Part shown: one piece after another, positions 15,342 to 23,001 of the stretch
Layout of the letters: each line of letters begins with the position of its first letter
Position numbering within the stretch: the first letter of the stretch is position 1
Assembly: GCF_042435035.1 (NCBI RefSeq)
Contig: NZ_JBHMQT010000044.1
Span: 62,001-126,000, forward strand
Reading direction: 5' to 3'
DNA length: 64,000 bases
From: Sphaerimonospora cavernae
GTDB lineage: Bacteria > Actinomycetota > Actinomycetes > Streptosporangiales > Streptosporangiaceae
Position numbers and translations under genes: made by a program
Notes under the pieces: model-generated
What the model was told of the DNA's origin: nothing
What the model saw: the letters and a program-made list of their open reading frames with translations, nothing else
The model's database searches: none

Positions 15342-15845
15342 ATGATCGCGATTATGCGTCGAGGCGTGGTGATGGTTGTGGCCGCACTGGTGGTGGCGGG
15401 CTGCACAGCCGAGTCGGAGCAGCCCAAGCCATCTCCTGCGGTCGCGTTCACGCGGGGGATGGCGGAGGCGGTCCTCGCCGAGGTCGTCGCCGGAGTCGGC
15501 AAGAACGGCGTCGCCGATTTCTGCGCCACGTTCGCGCGGAGCAAGGAGACGTGTGAGATTCTCCTGAAAGATGCCCTTCGAGAGTGCCTCCTGCCCGGAG
15601 ACAAGCCGACCGTGAAGAGCGCGGTACGTCTGCCGGCCACAAGCAGGTCCGAAGAGACCTGGCGGTTGGTGGTTCAGGGGAGAACGCTCGACGGCCAGAA
15701 GTACGTTTCGGATTTCCCGGTCATCCGATCGGCGGGTGTGCCGAAGGCAGCATTAGCCATCTACTGGACAGGTTTGGGCTACGGCGAGGATATGGATGAC
15801 CCGCCGAACTACACGATCGTCCCACAGAGCACCTGCCCCAAGTGA
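15342..15845 (+). CDS. Putative lipoprotein, 167 aa
   Basis: The N-terminus is a lipoprotein signal: a basic start, hydrophobic stretch VVMVVAALVVAGC with lipobox Cys at about residue 20, then a Ser/Glu/Pro linker. The mature part has three further Cys residues (ADFCATFARSKETCEILLKD, LRECLLPG) and ends with QSTCPK, possibly forming disulfides outside the membrane. The ATG follows AAAGGA by six bases. No family is recognised. It is a short cell-surface protein downstream of the truncated att copy, and no operon partner is evident. Confidence 0.7.
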   Translation: MIAIMRRGVVMVVAALVVAGCTAESEQPKPSPAVAFTRGMAEAVLAEVVAGVGKNGVADFCATFARSKETCEILLKDALRECLLPGDKPTVKSAVRLPATSRSEETWRLVVQGRTLDGQKYVSDFPVIRSAGVPKAALAIYWTGLGYGEDMDDPPNYTIVPQSTCPK

Positions 15846-15963
15846 CAGTGTCACGCCGCCTCTCACAGTTCGGCGGCGCGGTCGAGCAGCGCGTGAGGTT
15901 CGGACTCGCTGTGGGTGTGCGCAGCCGCCTGCCGGAAGAGGGCGGCATGACCGAGCCTGAGCG

Positions 15964-17403
15964 TCAGGGGACGGCCACCGCTTCGGTCGCGACGGCGTCG
16001 TCGTCCGAGGATCTGGCCGGGTGTGCGGGAATGGCCGAGGCGGTGGCGGCCGCGAGGAGCGCGATGCCACAGCCGATCAGCATGCAGGTGCGGAAGCCGC
16101 TTTCGGACGGCAGGGTGTGTCCGCCCAGTCGCACGGTCATCTGGGCCAGGACGACGCCGACCACCGCGGCCGACACCGAGGTGCCGATGGAGCGCATCAG
16201 GGAGTTGAAGCTGTTGGCCGCGGCGGTGTCCGACGAGGGAACCGCCCCCATGATCAGTGCTGGCATCGCCCCATAGGCCACCCCGATGCCCATGTTGCAG
16301 ACGCAGGCGACGATGAGCAGGCCCCACGTCGACCCGAGCAAGGCCATAGAGGATCCGTACCCGAGCGCGATGACCAGGCTGCCGACGATCAGGGTGACCT
16401 TGGGGCCGCGGGCGGCCGACAGGCGTCCGCCGAGCGGTGAGACCGCTGTCATCACCAGGCCGGAGGGGGCCATCCACAGGCCGGCGGCCAGCATCGACTG
16501 GCCCAGGCCGTACCCGGTGGCCTCGGGCAACTGCAGGACCTGCATCACCACCAGTGACTGGGCGTACATCGCGAAACCGACCAGGATCGAGGCCAGGTTG
16601 GTCAGCAGCACCTGCTTGCGTGCGGTTATGCGCAGGTCGACCAGCGGGTCGCTCCGCCGCAGCTCCCACCAGCCCCACACCACCAGGATGATCGGCGATG
16701 CGGCGAGCAGCCCGATGGTGGCGCCGCTCGTCCAGCCCCAGTCGGCCCCGTTGGAGACCCCCAGCAGCAGACACACCAGACCGGCGCCCAGGCCGAGCAC
16801 GCCGACCACGTCGAGACGGCCGGTGGCCCGCGTGGGCGTGGCGGGCACGAGCAGCCAGATCAGTACGGCGATCAGCGCGCTCAGTGCGGCCGAGCCCCAG
16901 AACAGGGCCCGCCAGCTCGCGTATTCGGCGACCGTCGAGGCGATCGGCATGGCGATCGCTCCGCCGATGCCCATGGACGAGCTCATCAGCGCGATGGCGG
17001 AGTGCAGCCGCTCGGGCGGGAGCAGATCGCGCATGGCGCTGATGCCCAGGGGGATCACGCCCATGCCCATCCCCTGCAGTCCCCGACCGACGATCATTGG
17101 GGCCGCGGTGTCGGCCAGCGCACTGATCATCGATCCGGCGATGAGTGGAAATGTGCTGATCAGCAGCATGCGGCGTTTGCCGTACAGGTCGCCGAGCCGG
17201 CCGATCACCGGCGTGGTGACCGCTCCCGCCAGCAGCGTGACGGTGATCACCCAGGCGGCGCCGGCGGGGGTGGTGTGCAGCATGCTCGGTAGTTGACCGA
17301 TCAGGGGCACCACCAGGGTGTGCATGAACGCGGCGACGACGCCGGTCACCGCCAGCACGCTGACGATCCCGCTGGAGCGTGCGGTGGGCGTGGAGTCGGC
17401 CAC
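15964..17403 (-). CDS. MFS drug-efflux transporter, EmrB/QacA (DHA2) type
   Basis: Proton-coupled exporter of 479 aa with 14 predicted membrane helices. The MFS motif A is seen as GRLGDLYGKRRMLL between helices 2 and 3, and motif C-like glycine/proline stretches follow (SSSMGIGGAIAMPIAS). The GTG preceded by AAGAGAGAT was chosen as start; an ATG 11 codons upstream lacks a ribosome binding site. A fragment of a LysR-type regulator lies directly upstream on the same strand, and a MerR regulator begins about 290 bases away in the opposite direction. Substrates cannot be told from sequence. Confidence 0.9.
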   Translation of the reverse strand: MADSTPTARSSGIVSVLAVTGVVAAFMHTLVVPLIGQLPSMLHTTPAGAAWVITVTLLAGAVTTPVIGRLGDLYGKRRMLLISTFPLIAGSMISALADTAAPMIVGRGLQGMGMGVIPLGISAMRDLLPPERLHSAIALMSSSMGIGGAIAMPIASTVAEYASWRALFWGSAALSALIAVLIWLLVPATPTRATGRLDVVGVLGLGAGLVCLLLGVSNGADWGWTSGATIGLLAASPIILVVWGWWELRRSDPLVDLRITARKQVLLTNLASILVGFAMYAQSLVVMQVLQLPEATGYGLGQSMLAAGLWMAPSGLVMTAVSPLGGRLSAARGPKVTLIVGSLVIALGYGSSMALLGSTWGLLIVACVCNMGIGVAYGAMPALIMGAVPSSDTAAANSFNSLMRSIGTSVSAAVVGVVLAQMTVRLGGHTLPSESGFRTCMLIGCGIALLAAATASAIPAHPARSSDDDAVATEAVAVP

Positions 17404-17469
17404 GTGTATCTCTCTTTTCAGGACAAATCTGAGCAAAACGCATGATACATAACTGTGATTTAGGCATTC

Positions 17470-17640
17470 CTAAGTGGTCACGGACATGAGGAGGCGGCGG
17501 AGCGCGTCGAGGTACGGCTGGGCCGGGCCACGCCGGCGGCGGGAGGTGGCGATGCCGATGAAACGGCAAGGGCTGGACGGCTCGAGCGGGATCGCGACCA
17601 GGTCACCGCCTCGGGCATTTTCGGCCTCCGCCGCGACTTG
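17470..17640 (-). pseudogene. LysR-type regulator, C-terminal remnant
   Basis: 56 codons read GGDLVAIPLEPSSPCRFIGI, then TSRRRRGPAQPYLDAL, and end in a TAG. This is the typical end of a LysR substrate-binding domain (the last strand, the Arg-rich loop and the final helix). There is no DNA-binding domain; the frame ends abruptly at the MerR operator region. The rest of the gene seems to have been deleted. It may once have controlled the adjacent MFS exporter. Confidence 0.7.
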
Positions 17641-17641
17641 A

Positions 17642-17661
17642 CCTTGACGTCGGCGTCAAGG
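17642..17661 (+). promoter_or_regulatory. MerR-type operator
   Basis: CCTTGACG-TCGG-CGTCAAGG is a perfect dyad (8-bp arms, 4-bp spacer) 32 bases upstream of the MerR-family start codon, with a TTGAC -35-like core inside. MerR proteins bind such dyads in their own promoters, so autoregulation is likely. Confidence 0.7.
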
Positions 17662-17693
17662 CTTAGCGTCTGGGATCGGGAGGGCGGCGGCTG

Positions 17694-18086
17694 ATGCGGA
17701 TCGGAGAGCTGGCCAGGCGCACGGGAGTGAGCACCCGTGCGCTGCGCTACTACGAGCAGCAGGGACTCATCCACGCCGAACGCTCGGCGAACGGATATCG
17801 GGAGTACGACGAGTCGGACGTGCGGCTCGTCGCGGAGATCCGCACGCTGATGACGGTCGGTTTCACGCTGGAAGACGCCCGGCCGTTCGTGGAGTGCCTG
17901 CGGTCGGGACGTCCGACGGGGAGTTCCTGCCCCGAGTCGGTCGCCGTCTACCAGCGCAAGCTGCTGGAGATCGACGCAGAGATCCGTACGCTGCTGGCCC
18001 GCCGGTCGGAGGTCGCCGCCCAACTGGCCGAGGCCTGCCCCGGCTGTCTGCTGTCGCGACGAGGAGAGACGCGAGGAGTGACATGA
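17694..18086 (+). CDS. MerR-family transcriptional regulator, Cys-containing
   Basis: A 130-aa protein with the MerR winged helix at the N-terminus (MRIGELARRTGVSTRALRYY, then EQQGLIHAERSANGYREY) and a dimerisation helix (YQRKLLEIDAEIRTLLARRS). Cys residues occur in VECLRSG and SSCPES and as a CPGC pair near the C-terminus, so redox or metal sensing is possible. The stop overlaps the thioredoxin start (ATGA), which makes a two-gene operon and suggests that the regulator responds to thiol or redox state. A dyad operator lies just upstream. The ligand is not determined. Confidence 0.9.
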   Translation: MRIGELARRTGVSTRALRYYEQQGLIHAERSANGYREYDESDVRLVAEIRTLMTVGFTLEDARPFVECLRSGRPTGSSCPESVAVYQRKLLEIDAEIRTLLARRSEVAAQLAEACPGCLLSRRGETRGVT

Positions 18087-18397
18087 TCACGCTTACCGCC
18101 GAGAATTTCGCCGAGCAGGTGCTGCGGAGCGACAAGCCGGTGCTGGTGGACTTCTGGGCCGACTGGTGCCCGCCGTGCCGGATGATCGCGCCGATTCTGG
18201 AGGAGATCGCCGAGGAGTACGGCGACCGCCTCACGGTGGCCAAGCTCAACGCCGACGACCACCCCGAAATCGCGCAGCGGTACGGCGTCATGGCGTTCCC
18301 TACGCTCAACCTCTACCGGAACGGCGAGGTTGTCCAGCAGGTGCGGGGCGCGAGGCCCAAGCGCCTCCTGCTGGCCGAGTTCGCCGCCCATATCTGA
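18083..18397 (+). CDS. Thioredoxin
   Basis: A 104-aa thioredoxin with the active site in FWADWCPPCRM (WCPPC rather than the common WCGPC), the cis-proline in VMAFPTLNLY and the glycine region NGEVVQQVRGARP. It reduces protein disulfides in the cytoplasm. Translation is coupled to the upstream MerR gene by a four-base ATGA overlap. The CPPC redox centre is less common than CGPC and may shift redox potential. It is an additional thioredoxin rather than the trxA next to a reductase, since none is adjacent. Confidence 0.93.
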   Translation: MITLTAENFAEQVLRSDKPVLVDFWADWCPPCRMIAPILEEIAEEYGDRLTVAKLNADDHPEIAQRYGVMAFPTLNLYRNGEVVQQVRGARPKRLLLAEFAAHI

Positions 18398-18710
18398 TCT
18401 CTGCGCGTCTTGGGCGGTTTCGCCGCGACACTGCCCCTGAGCAGGTCCGCCGAGCCCATCGGCTGCAGGAGACCCGCGGCCCGGGCCGCCCGAAGGGACG
18501 GATCGTCGTACGGCCCTGACCGGCGCACCGAACAGTCGGGAGGCTTGACCAGAGGGTCGCAAGGCGAACGGAGCATTGACCGACACAAGGTTGTACGGAC
18601 GTTGGTCCGCCATAACGTTGGACGTGAGGCTCATCGATCCAATGGACTGCCCACGCTCTCCTGGGGACCGGAACACATCCGCGAGCGGTGGCAGGGAACA
18701 GGGGACTCCC
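18398..18710. other. Intergenic region between trx and doxX
   Basis: Contains a perfect 14-bp palindrome (GCGGCCCGGGCCGC, 18476-18489) that could end the merR-trx transcript, and TTGACC (18577) with repeated CGTTGG motifs nearer the DoxX gene that may be promoter or operator elements. No convincing gene. Confidence 0.4.
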
Positions 18711-19145
18711 GTGATCGAGATGGCACGGCCGATCGCGCTGCTGCTCGCCCGCGTCGCTCTCGGCTTCATCTTCTTCGCGCATGGTTGGGAGAAGTTCGTG
18801 GTGTCGGGCATCGACGCCACGGCCGCCTACCTTCGGTCGGAGAGTGTGCCGCTTCCCTGGGTCGCCGCTCTGGGAACGGCCATCCTCGAGCTGGTCGGAG
18901 GCGCGGCCCTGGTGCTCGGGCTGCTGCTGCCGGTGTTCGGCATGCTGTTCACGCTCGACATGCTGGGAGCGTTCATCTTCGTCCATGCCGACAAGGGCAT
19001 TTTCGTGAGCACCGACGGCTTCGAACTCGTCCTGGGGCTGGCCGCGGCCAGCCTGGCGATCGCCTTCAGCGGCGGTGGGATGCTGGCCGCCGACAGTCGG
19101 CTGCGGAGGCACCGGGCGAAGGCTTCCGAGCACGCCGTGCGGTGA
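18711..19145 (+). CDS. DoxX-family membrane protein
   Basis: A 144-aa protein with four membrane helices (IALLLARVALGFIFFAHGWE, VAALGTAILELVGGAALVLG, LFTLDMLGAFIFVH, GFELVLGLAAASLAIAF). The HGWEKF motif after helix 1 and GGAALVLGLL in helix 2 are typical of DoxX/SURF4-like proteins. In mycobacteria a DoxX protein joins a thiosulfate/superoxide-linked redox complex; here the neighbouring thioredoxin and FAD reductase fit a redox-stress theme. I placed the start at GTG with AGGGGAC upstream; an ATG three codons later or upstream frames are possible. Confidence 0.8.
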   Translation: MIEMARPIALLLARVALGFIFFAHGWEKFVVSGIDATAAYLRSESVPLPWVAALGTAILELVGGAALVLGLLLPVFGMLFTLDMLGAFIFVHADKGIFVSTDGFELVLGLAAASLAIAFSGGGMLAADSRLRRHRAKASEHAVR

Positions 19146-19241
19146 AGCGCGCGCCAGCCGTACTGGCCGTACCACCCGGGTCGCGAGAGACTGGCGTCAT
19201 CACATCCGTCGCACCACTCACGGCAGCAGGGAGCACGCCTG

Positions 19242-20489
19242 ATGGCACAGCCACAGCCTACGTTCGTGATCGTCGGAGCAAGCCTGGCCGGGGCGAAGGC
19301 GGCCGAGGCGCTGCGCGGGCACGGGTTCGACGGCCGGATCGTGCTCCTGGGGGACGAGCAGGAGCGGCCGTACGAGCGTCCGCCGCTGTCCAAGGGATAT
19401 CTGCAGGGCAAGCAGGAGCGGGAGAAGATCTTCGTGCACCCGCCGGAGTGGTACGCCGACCAGCGCATCGATCTGCGGCTGGGCAGCACGGTCGGCGCCA
19501 TCGACCGGGACCGGCGTGTGGTGACCGTCTCCGGCGGCGACCGGGCCGGTGGGGAAGAGATCGGCTACGACAAGCTGCTGCTGACCACCGGTGCCTCCCC
19601 GCGCCGCCTTCCCGTCCCCGGGGCCGACCTCGACGGCGTCCTCTACCTGCGCGGCGTCGGCGACTCCGAACGCATCCGGCAGGTCTTCCAGACCGCCTCC
19701 CGCGTCGTCTTCGTCGGGGGAGGCTGGATCGGCCTGGAGGTGGCCGCCTCGGCCAGGGAGGCCGGCGTCGACGCGACCGTTCTGGAGGCGGACGAGCTGC
19801 CGCTGCTGCGCGTCCTGGGCCCCCGGATCGCCTCCGTCTTCGCCGACCTGCACCGCGAGCACGGCGTGGACCTGCGGCTCGGGGCGCAGGTCACCGAGAT
19901 CGTGACCGATGGCGGTCGCGCCACCGGGGTACGGCTCGCCGACGGCACCCGGATCGACGGCGACGCTGTCGTGGTCGGCATCGGCGTCACTCCCAACACC
20001 CGGCTCGCCGCCGAAGCCGGCCTGGAGGTCGACAACGGCATCGTGGTCGACGCCTCCCTGCGGACCAGAGACCCGGACGTCTACGCGGCCGGTGACGTGG
20101 CCAACGCCTTCCACCCCCTGCTCGGCAGGCACATCCGCGTGGAGCACTGGGCCAATGCCCTGAACCAGCCCCAGGCGGCCGCGCGTTCGATGCTGGGCGA
20201 GCCCGTGGCGTACGACCGTGTCCCATACTTCTTCACCGACCAGTACGACCTCGGCATGGAGTACGCGGGCTACGCCGAGCGGTGCGATGACGTGGTCGTA
20301 CGCGGCGACCTCACGCGGCGGGAGTTCATCGCGTTCTGGCTGGCCGACGGCCGGGTGCTGGCCGGGATGAACGTGAACATCTGGGACGTCGTAGAGCAGA
20401 TCCAGGGCCTGATCCACTCAGGAGTCCGGGTCGACCGGGACCGGCTCGCCGACCCCGACGTCCCCCTGGATCAACTGATGACCAGTTGA
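19242..20489 (+). CDS. NAD(P)/FAD-dependent oxidoreductase, ferredoxin/rubredoxin reductase type
   Basis: A 415-aa flavoprotein passing electrons from NAD(P)H to a ferredoxin-like partner. The FAD-binding Rossmann motif is at residues 6-20 (FVIVGASLAGAKAAEALR). The NAD-binding motif VVFVGGGWIGLEVAA lies near 150-165, the second FAD motif DPDVYAAGDVA near 275-285, and a C-terminal reductase domain follows (FFTDQYDLGMEYAGYA). Length is typical. The ATG has GGGAG upstream. No ferredoxin or P450 gene is adjacent, so its partner is elsewhere. A truncated VOC gene begins within a few bases of the stop. Confidence 0.92.
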   Translation: MAQPQPTFVIVGASLAGAKAAEALRGHGFDGRIVLLGDEQERPYERPPLSKGYLQGKQEREKIFVHPPEWYADQRIDLRLGSTVGAIDRDRRVVTVSGGDRAGGEEIGYDKLLLTTGASPRRLPVPGADLDGVLYLRGVGDSERIRQVFQTASRVVFVGGGWIGLEVAASAREAGVDATVLEADELPLLRVLGPRIASVFADLHREHGVDLRLGAQVTEIVTDGGRATGVRLADGTRIDGDAVVVGIGVTPNTRLAAEAGLEVDNGIVVDASLRTRDPDVYAAGDVANAFHPLLGRHIRVEHWANALNQPQAAARSMLGEPVAYDRVPYFFTDQYDLGMEYAGYAERCDDVVVRGDLTRREFIAFWLADGRVLAGMNVNIWDVVEQIQGLIHSGVRVDRDRLADPDVPLDQLMTS

Positions 20490-20496
20490 CGACCAG

Positions 20497-20739
20497 CTGC
20501 ACACCGACTCCGGCCTCGTGCTCGCCTTCCAGGGTGTGGACGAGTACGTGCCGCCCCGCTGGCCTGATCCGGCCCGTCCCCAGCATTTCCATCTGGACGT
20601 CGACGTGCCGGACCTCGACCGAGCCCAACGGCAGGTCCTCCGGCTCGGTGCGACGCTGTTGGACGAGGGCGACGGGACCCGTGGATGGCGGGTCTACGCC
20701 GACCCCGCGGGGCACCCCTTCTGTCTCGTGCGCGGCTGA
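20497..20739 (+). pseudogene. Truncated VOC-family (glyoxalase-like) gene copy
   Basis: The frame encodes LHTDSGLVLAFQGVDEYVP and continues to PAGHPFCLVRG, almost identical to the C-terminal two thirds of the intact VOC gene at 21794. The first 45 or so codons, with the first beta-alpha-beta unit, are missing, and homology starts just after the reductase stop. The likely origin is duplication followed by deletion of the 5' part. A GTG at 20518 could start a 73-aa peptide but it could not fold as a VOC module alone. Confidence 0.8.
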
Positions 20740-20812
20740 AGGCGCGATGTGTATCACACCGCCGCAGTCCGAGGCGGTGTGTGCCACCCATTGTTCTCAC
20801 GGAGGCCCATCG

Positions 20813-21370
20813 TCAGGTCAGCCGGGTTCGGAGCGCCGTGCGGAGCGATCGCGGGTCGATGCCGGCGTCGGTCATGACTCTCACACCCAGGCCCTCGCCA
20901 TCCCTGAGGATGCCGAGCAGGATGTGGCCGTCGCCGATTTCCCTGCTCTTCATCGCGAGCGCCTCCCGCAGCGACAGCTCCAGGGTCTTCTTCGCTCGGG
21001 AGGTGAAGGGAATGTAGCGGCCGCTGCGCAGCGTCCCGCGATGATTCAGGCTGGGCGGGCGGTCGAGGGAGCCAGGACCGAAGACGGCCTCGACCTTCTC
21101 CCGGACGGCTGACAGGTCGATGCCGATCACCTCCAGGGCGTCGGCGTCGAGGTCTTCGGCCGGGCTGCCCAGAAGCCGGGTGATCGCGTTGAGCGCCCGT
21201 TCGTGGTCGAGTCCGTGGTCGTTCAGCAACTGCGTCGACAGGCTCTCGGGCTGCCGCAGGAGGCCCAGGAGCAGGTGTTCGGTGCCGATGTGGGTGTGAC
21301 GCAGCCCTCGCGCCTCTTCTTGGGCACGCTTGACCACCTGCCGGGCATCCTCGGTGAATCGTTCGAACAT
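20813..21370 (-). CDS. Stand-alone Clp N-domain protein
   Basis: A 185-aa protein made of two Clp_N repeats: the first MFERFTEDARQVVKRAQEEA with HTHIGTEHLLLGLLRQ, the second FTSRAKKTLELSLREALAMK with DGHILLGILRDGEG. It lacks any AAA+ ATPase part, so it resembles ClpS/ClpC N-domains acting as an adaptor, decoy or sensor for ClpC1. The start ATG has GGGAG upstream. It lies two bases after a small HTH gene in the same operon, under a doubly palindromic promoter. Actinobacteria have several such ClpC-N/HTH pairs; their exact role is not established to my knowledge. Confidence 0.85.
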   Translation of the reverse strand: MFERFTEDARQVVKRAQEEARGLRHTHIGTEHLLLGLLRQPESLSTQLLNDHGLDHERALNAITRLLGSPAEDLDADALEVIGIDLSAVREKVEAVFGPGSLDRPPSLNHRGTLRSGRYIPFTSRAKKTLELSLREALAMKSREIGDGHILLGILRDGEGLGVRVMTDAGIDPRSLRTALRTRLT

Positions 21371-21372
21371 CT

Positions 21373-21606
21373 CTACTTCTCCCGCCTCATCAGTCCTCGT
21401 CCACCCGCGTACTTCTTGTGCACCGCCTGGCGCGAGACGCCCAGCAGCAGCGCGATGTCCTGCCAGGACCACCCCGCTTCACGTGCGTTCTCCACCTGGA
21501 GCGCCTCGAGCCGCTCGACCAGCAGCCGCAGTGCCCGTACGGCACGCAGGCCGATGGCCGGGTCCCGGTTGCTCGCGTCTGCGGCCAACTTCGCCGTGTC
21601 GTTCAT
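21373..21606 (-). CDS. Small HTH DNA-binding protein
   Basis: A 77-aa protein with a C-terminal helix-turn-helix (WSWQDIALLLGVSRQAVHKK, then YAGGRG) after a helical N-terminal part (RAVRALRLLVERLEALQVEN). The distance from the candidate -10 (TAGGTT) to its ATG predicts a leaderless transcript. Two 16-bp palindromes cover the -35 and -10, so it probably represses its own operon, which also contains the Clp_N protein two bases downstream. Ligand or inducer unknown; the Clp_N partner suggests control by proteolysis. Confidence 0.88.
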   Translation of the reverse strand: MNDTAKLAADASNRDPAIGLRAVRALRLLVERLEALQVENAREAGWSWQDIALLLGVSRQAVHKKYAGGRGLMRREK

Positions 21607-21609
21607 GAT

Positions 21610-21652
21610 GTCAACCTACGTTGACGCGACTCGGCTGTCAACCTATGTTGAC
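21610..21652 (-). promoter_or_regulatory. Promoter of the HTH/Clp_N operon with twin palindromic operators
   Basis: GTCAACCTACGTTGAC (21610-21625) and GTCAACCTATGTTGAC (21637-21652) are near-identical dyads 27 bases apart. On the minus strand, -35 TTGACA lies at the edge of one dyad and -10 TAGGTT, after a 17-base spacer, in the other. The ATG begins about 7 bases after the -10, where +1 is expected. Repressor binding to either site would block the promoter. Confidence 0.85.
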
Positions 21653-21793
21653 GTCACTTTCCGCGGGGCTCGTGGGCGTCAGAGTTAGCCGAGGCCGAGG
21701 CAAGGTAGACGAACTGACCGCCGGCTACCGGATAGACCTCTAAGATCCCGAGAATTCCGGCTTTTCCGGTCCAACTGATCAAGGAGGGAAGAC

Positions 21794-22171
21794 ATGGTCG
21801 GCAACGTGCAGTGTGTGGTGCTGGACTGCCCCGATGCCGTGGCTCTCGCCCGCTTCTACCAATCGATTCTCGGCGGCGAGGTAAACCGGCCCGATCCTCG
21901 CTGGAGGGTCAGAGACACCTGGGCCACACTGCACACCGCTTCCGGTCTGGTGCTCGCGTTCCAGGGCGTGGACGAGTACGTGCCGCCCCGCTGGCCGGAT
22001 CCGGCCCGCCCGCAGCACCTCCATCTGGACATCGACGTGCCGGACCTCGACCAGGCCCAGCGACAGGTCCTCCGACTCGGTGCCGCGTTGCTGGACGACG
22101 GCGACGGGATACGCGACTGGCGGGTCTTCGCCGACCCCGCAGGCCATCCCTTCTGCCTGATTCGCAACTGA
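21794..22171 (+). CDS. VOC-family protein (glyoxalase/bleomycin-resistance-like)
   Basis: A 125-aa single VOC unit of two beta-alpha-beta-beta-beta modules: VQCVVLDCPDAVALARFYQS at the N-terminus and LHLDIDVPDLDQAQRQVLRL in the second half, ending DPAGHPFCLIRN. Possible metal ligands are His in HLHLD and the C-terminal region. A very strong ribosome binding site (AAGGAGG) precedes the ATG. It is the intact paralogue of the truncated copy 1.3 kb upstream. Substrate is unknown; this subfamily (often called glyoxalase-like domain) is common in actinobacteria. Confidence 0.88.
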   Translation: MVGNVQCVVLDCPDAVALARFYQSILGGEVNRPDPRWRVRDTWATLHTASGLVLAFQGVDEYVPPRWPDPARPQHLHLDIDVPDLDQAQRQVLRLGAALLDDGDGIRDWRVFADPAGHPFCLIRN

Positions 22172-22288
22172 GCGCGTGATCTCGTACGGCCCCGCCGTTC
22201 AGGCGATCGCGTGGGCGGCCGAACGGCTCCGCCAGGGTCGTACGGAAATGCGTGGTACGCGAATTTTTCGCGGACGTATCCTGCGGAG

Positions 22289-22990
22289 ATGGCTGATCAC
22301 CAGAGGGTCGTCGTCAACGGCATCCGGCTCGCCTACCGCGTCTACGGCCCCGCCGACGCCCCGCCGCTGGTGCTGCTCCACGCGCTGGGCGAGGACTCGA
22401 CGGACTGGAACGGCGTGATCGACGCCTTCGCCGCGCACCGACGGGTGTACGCCCTCGACCTGCGTGGCCACGGCCGGAGCGACTGGCCGGGGGAGTACGG
22501 CCTCGAACTCATGCGGGACGACGTCCTCGCGTTCCTGGACACGCTGTCGCTCGCCCAGGTGGACGTGATCGGACATTCGATGGGCGGGATGGTGGCCTAC
22601 CTGCTGGCCGAGGAGCACCCGGGGCGGGTGAACCGGCTGGCACTGGAGGACATCGGGGCCCCGATGCCGCGCGAGCGGCGCGTTCCCGCCAGACCGGACG
22701 GGCCGCTGCCGTACGACTGGGCGATGGTGACGGCCATCAGGGCGCAGATCGACGACCCCGACCCGGTCTGGCTGGCTCGACTGCAGGAGATCACCGCGCC
22801 CACGCTCGTCGTGGGCGGCGGACCGGCCAGCCCCATGCCGCAGGAGCGGGTCGCCGAGCTGGCCCGCCGCATCCGCGACAGCCGGCACGTCACCATCCCC
22901 GCCGGACACCTCATCCATCAGGCCGAGCCCGAGGCGTTCACGAGAGCCGTGCTGGCGTTCCTGCTGGGTACGGAAGATCCGCCGCGGTGA
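22289..22990 (+). CDS. Alpha/beta-fold hydrolase
   Basis: A 233-aa hydrolase. The oxyanion region is LVLLHALGEDSTDW, the nucleophile elbow GHSMGGM (Ser about residue 95), the acid is probably Asp in the region after LVVGGG, and the catalytic His lies in IPAGHLIHQ near the C-terminus. The length is slightly below the family average, with a short lid (EDIGAPMPRERRVPARPD). The chosen ATG has GGAG upstream (MADHQRVVVNG); a longer frame starting at 22211 lacks support. It converges with the PLP-enzyme gene with 11 bases between stops. Substrate cannot be inferred. Confidence 0.88.
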   Translation: MADHQRVVVNGIRLAYRVYGPADAPPLVLLHALGEDSTDWNGVIDAFAAHRRVYALDLRGHGRSDWPGEYGLELMRDDVLAFLDTLSLAQVDVIGHSMGGMVAYLLAEEHPGRVNRLALEDIGAPMPRERRVPARPDGPLPYDWAMVTAIRAQIDDPDPVWLARLQEITAPTLVVGGGPASPMPQERVAELARRIRDSRHVTIPAGHLIHQAEPEAFTRAVLAFLLGTEDPPR

Positions 22991-23001
22991 CGGGTCCCGG
23001 G

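Noticed and set aside
15863..15963. Frame RLGHAALFRQAAAHTHSESEPH downstream of the MFS gene on the minus strand, read as another gene remnant
   Set aside because: Only about 30 codons, in a frame without start or recognisable family; cannot be supported.
20518..20739. 73-aa gene starting at GTG
   Set aside because: It is the truncated VOC copy; half a VOC fold without the first module is unlikely to function.
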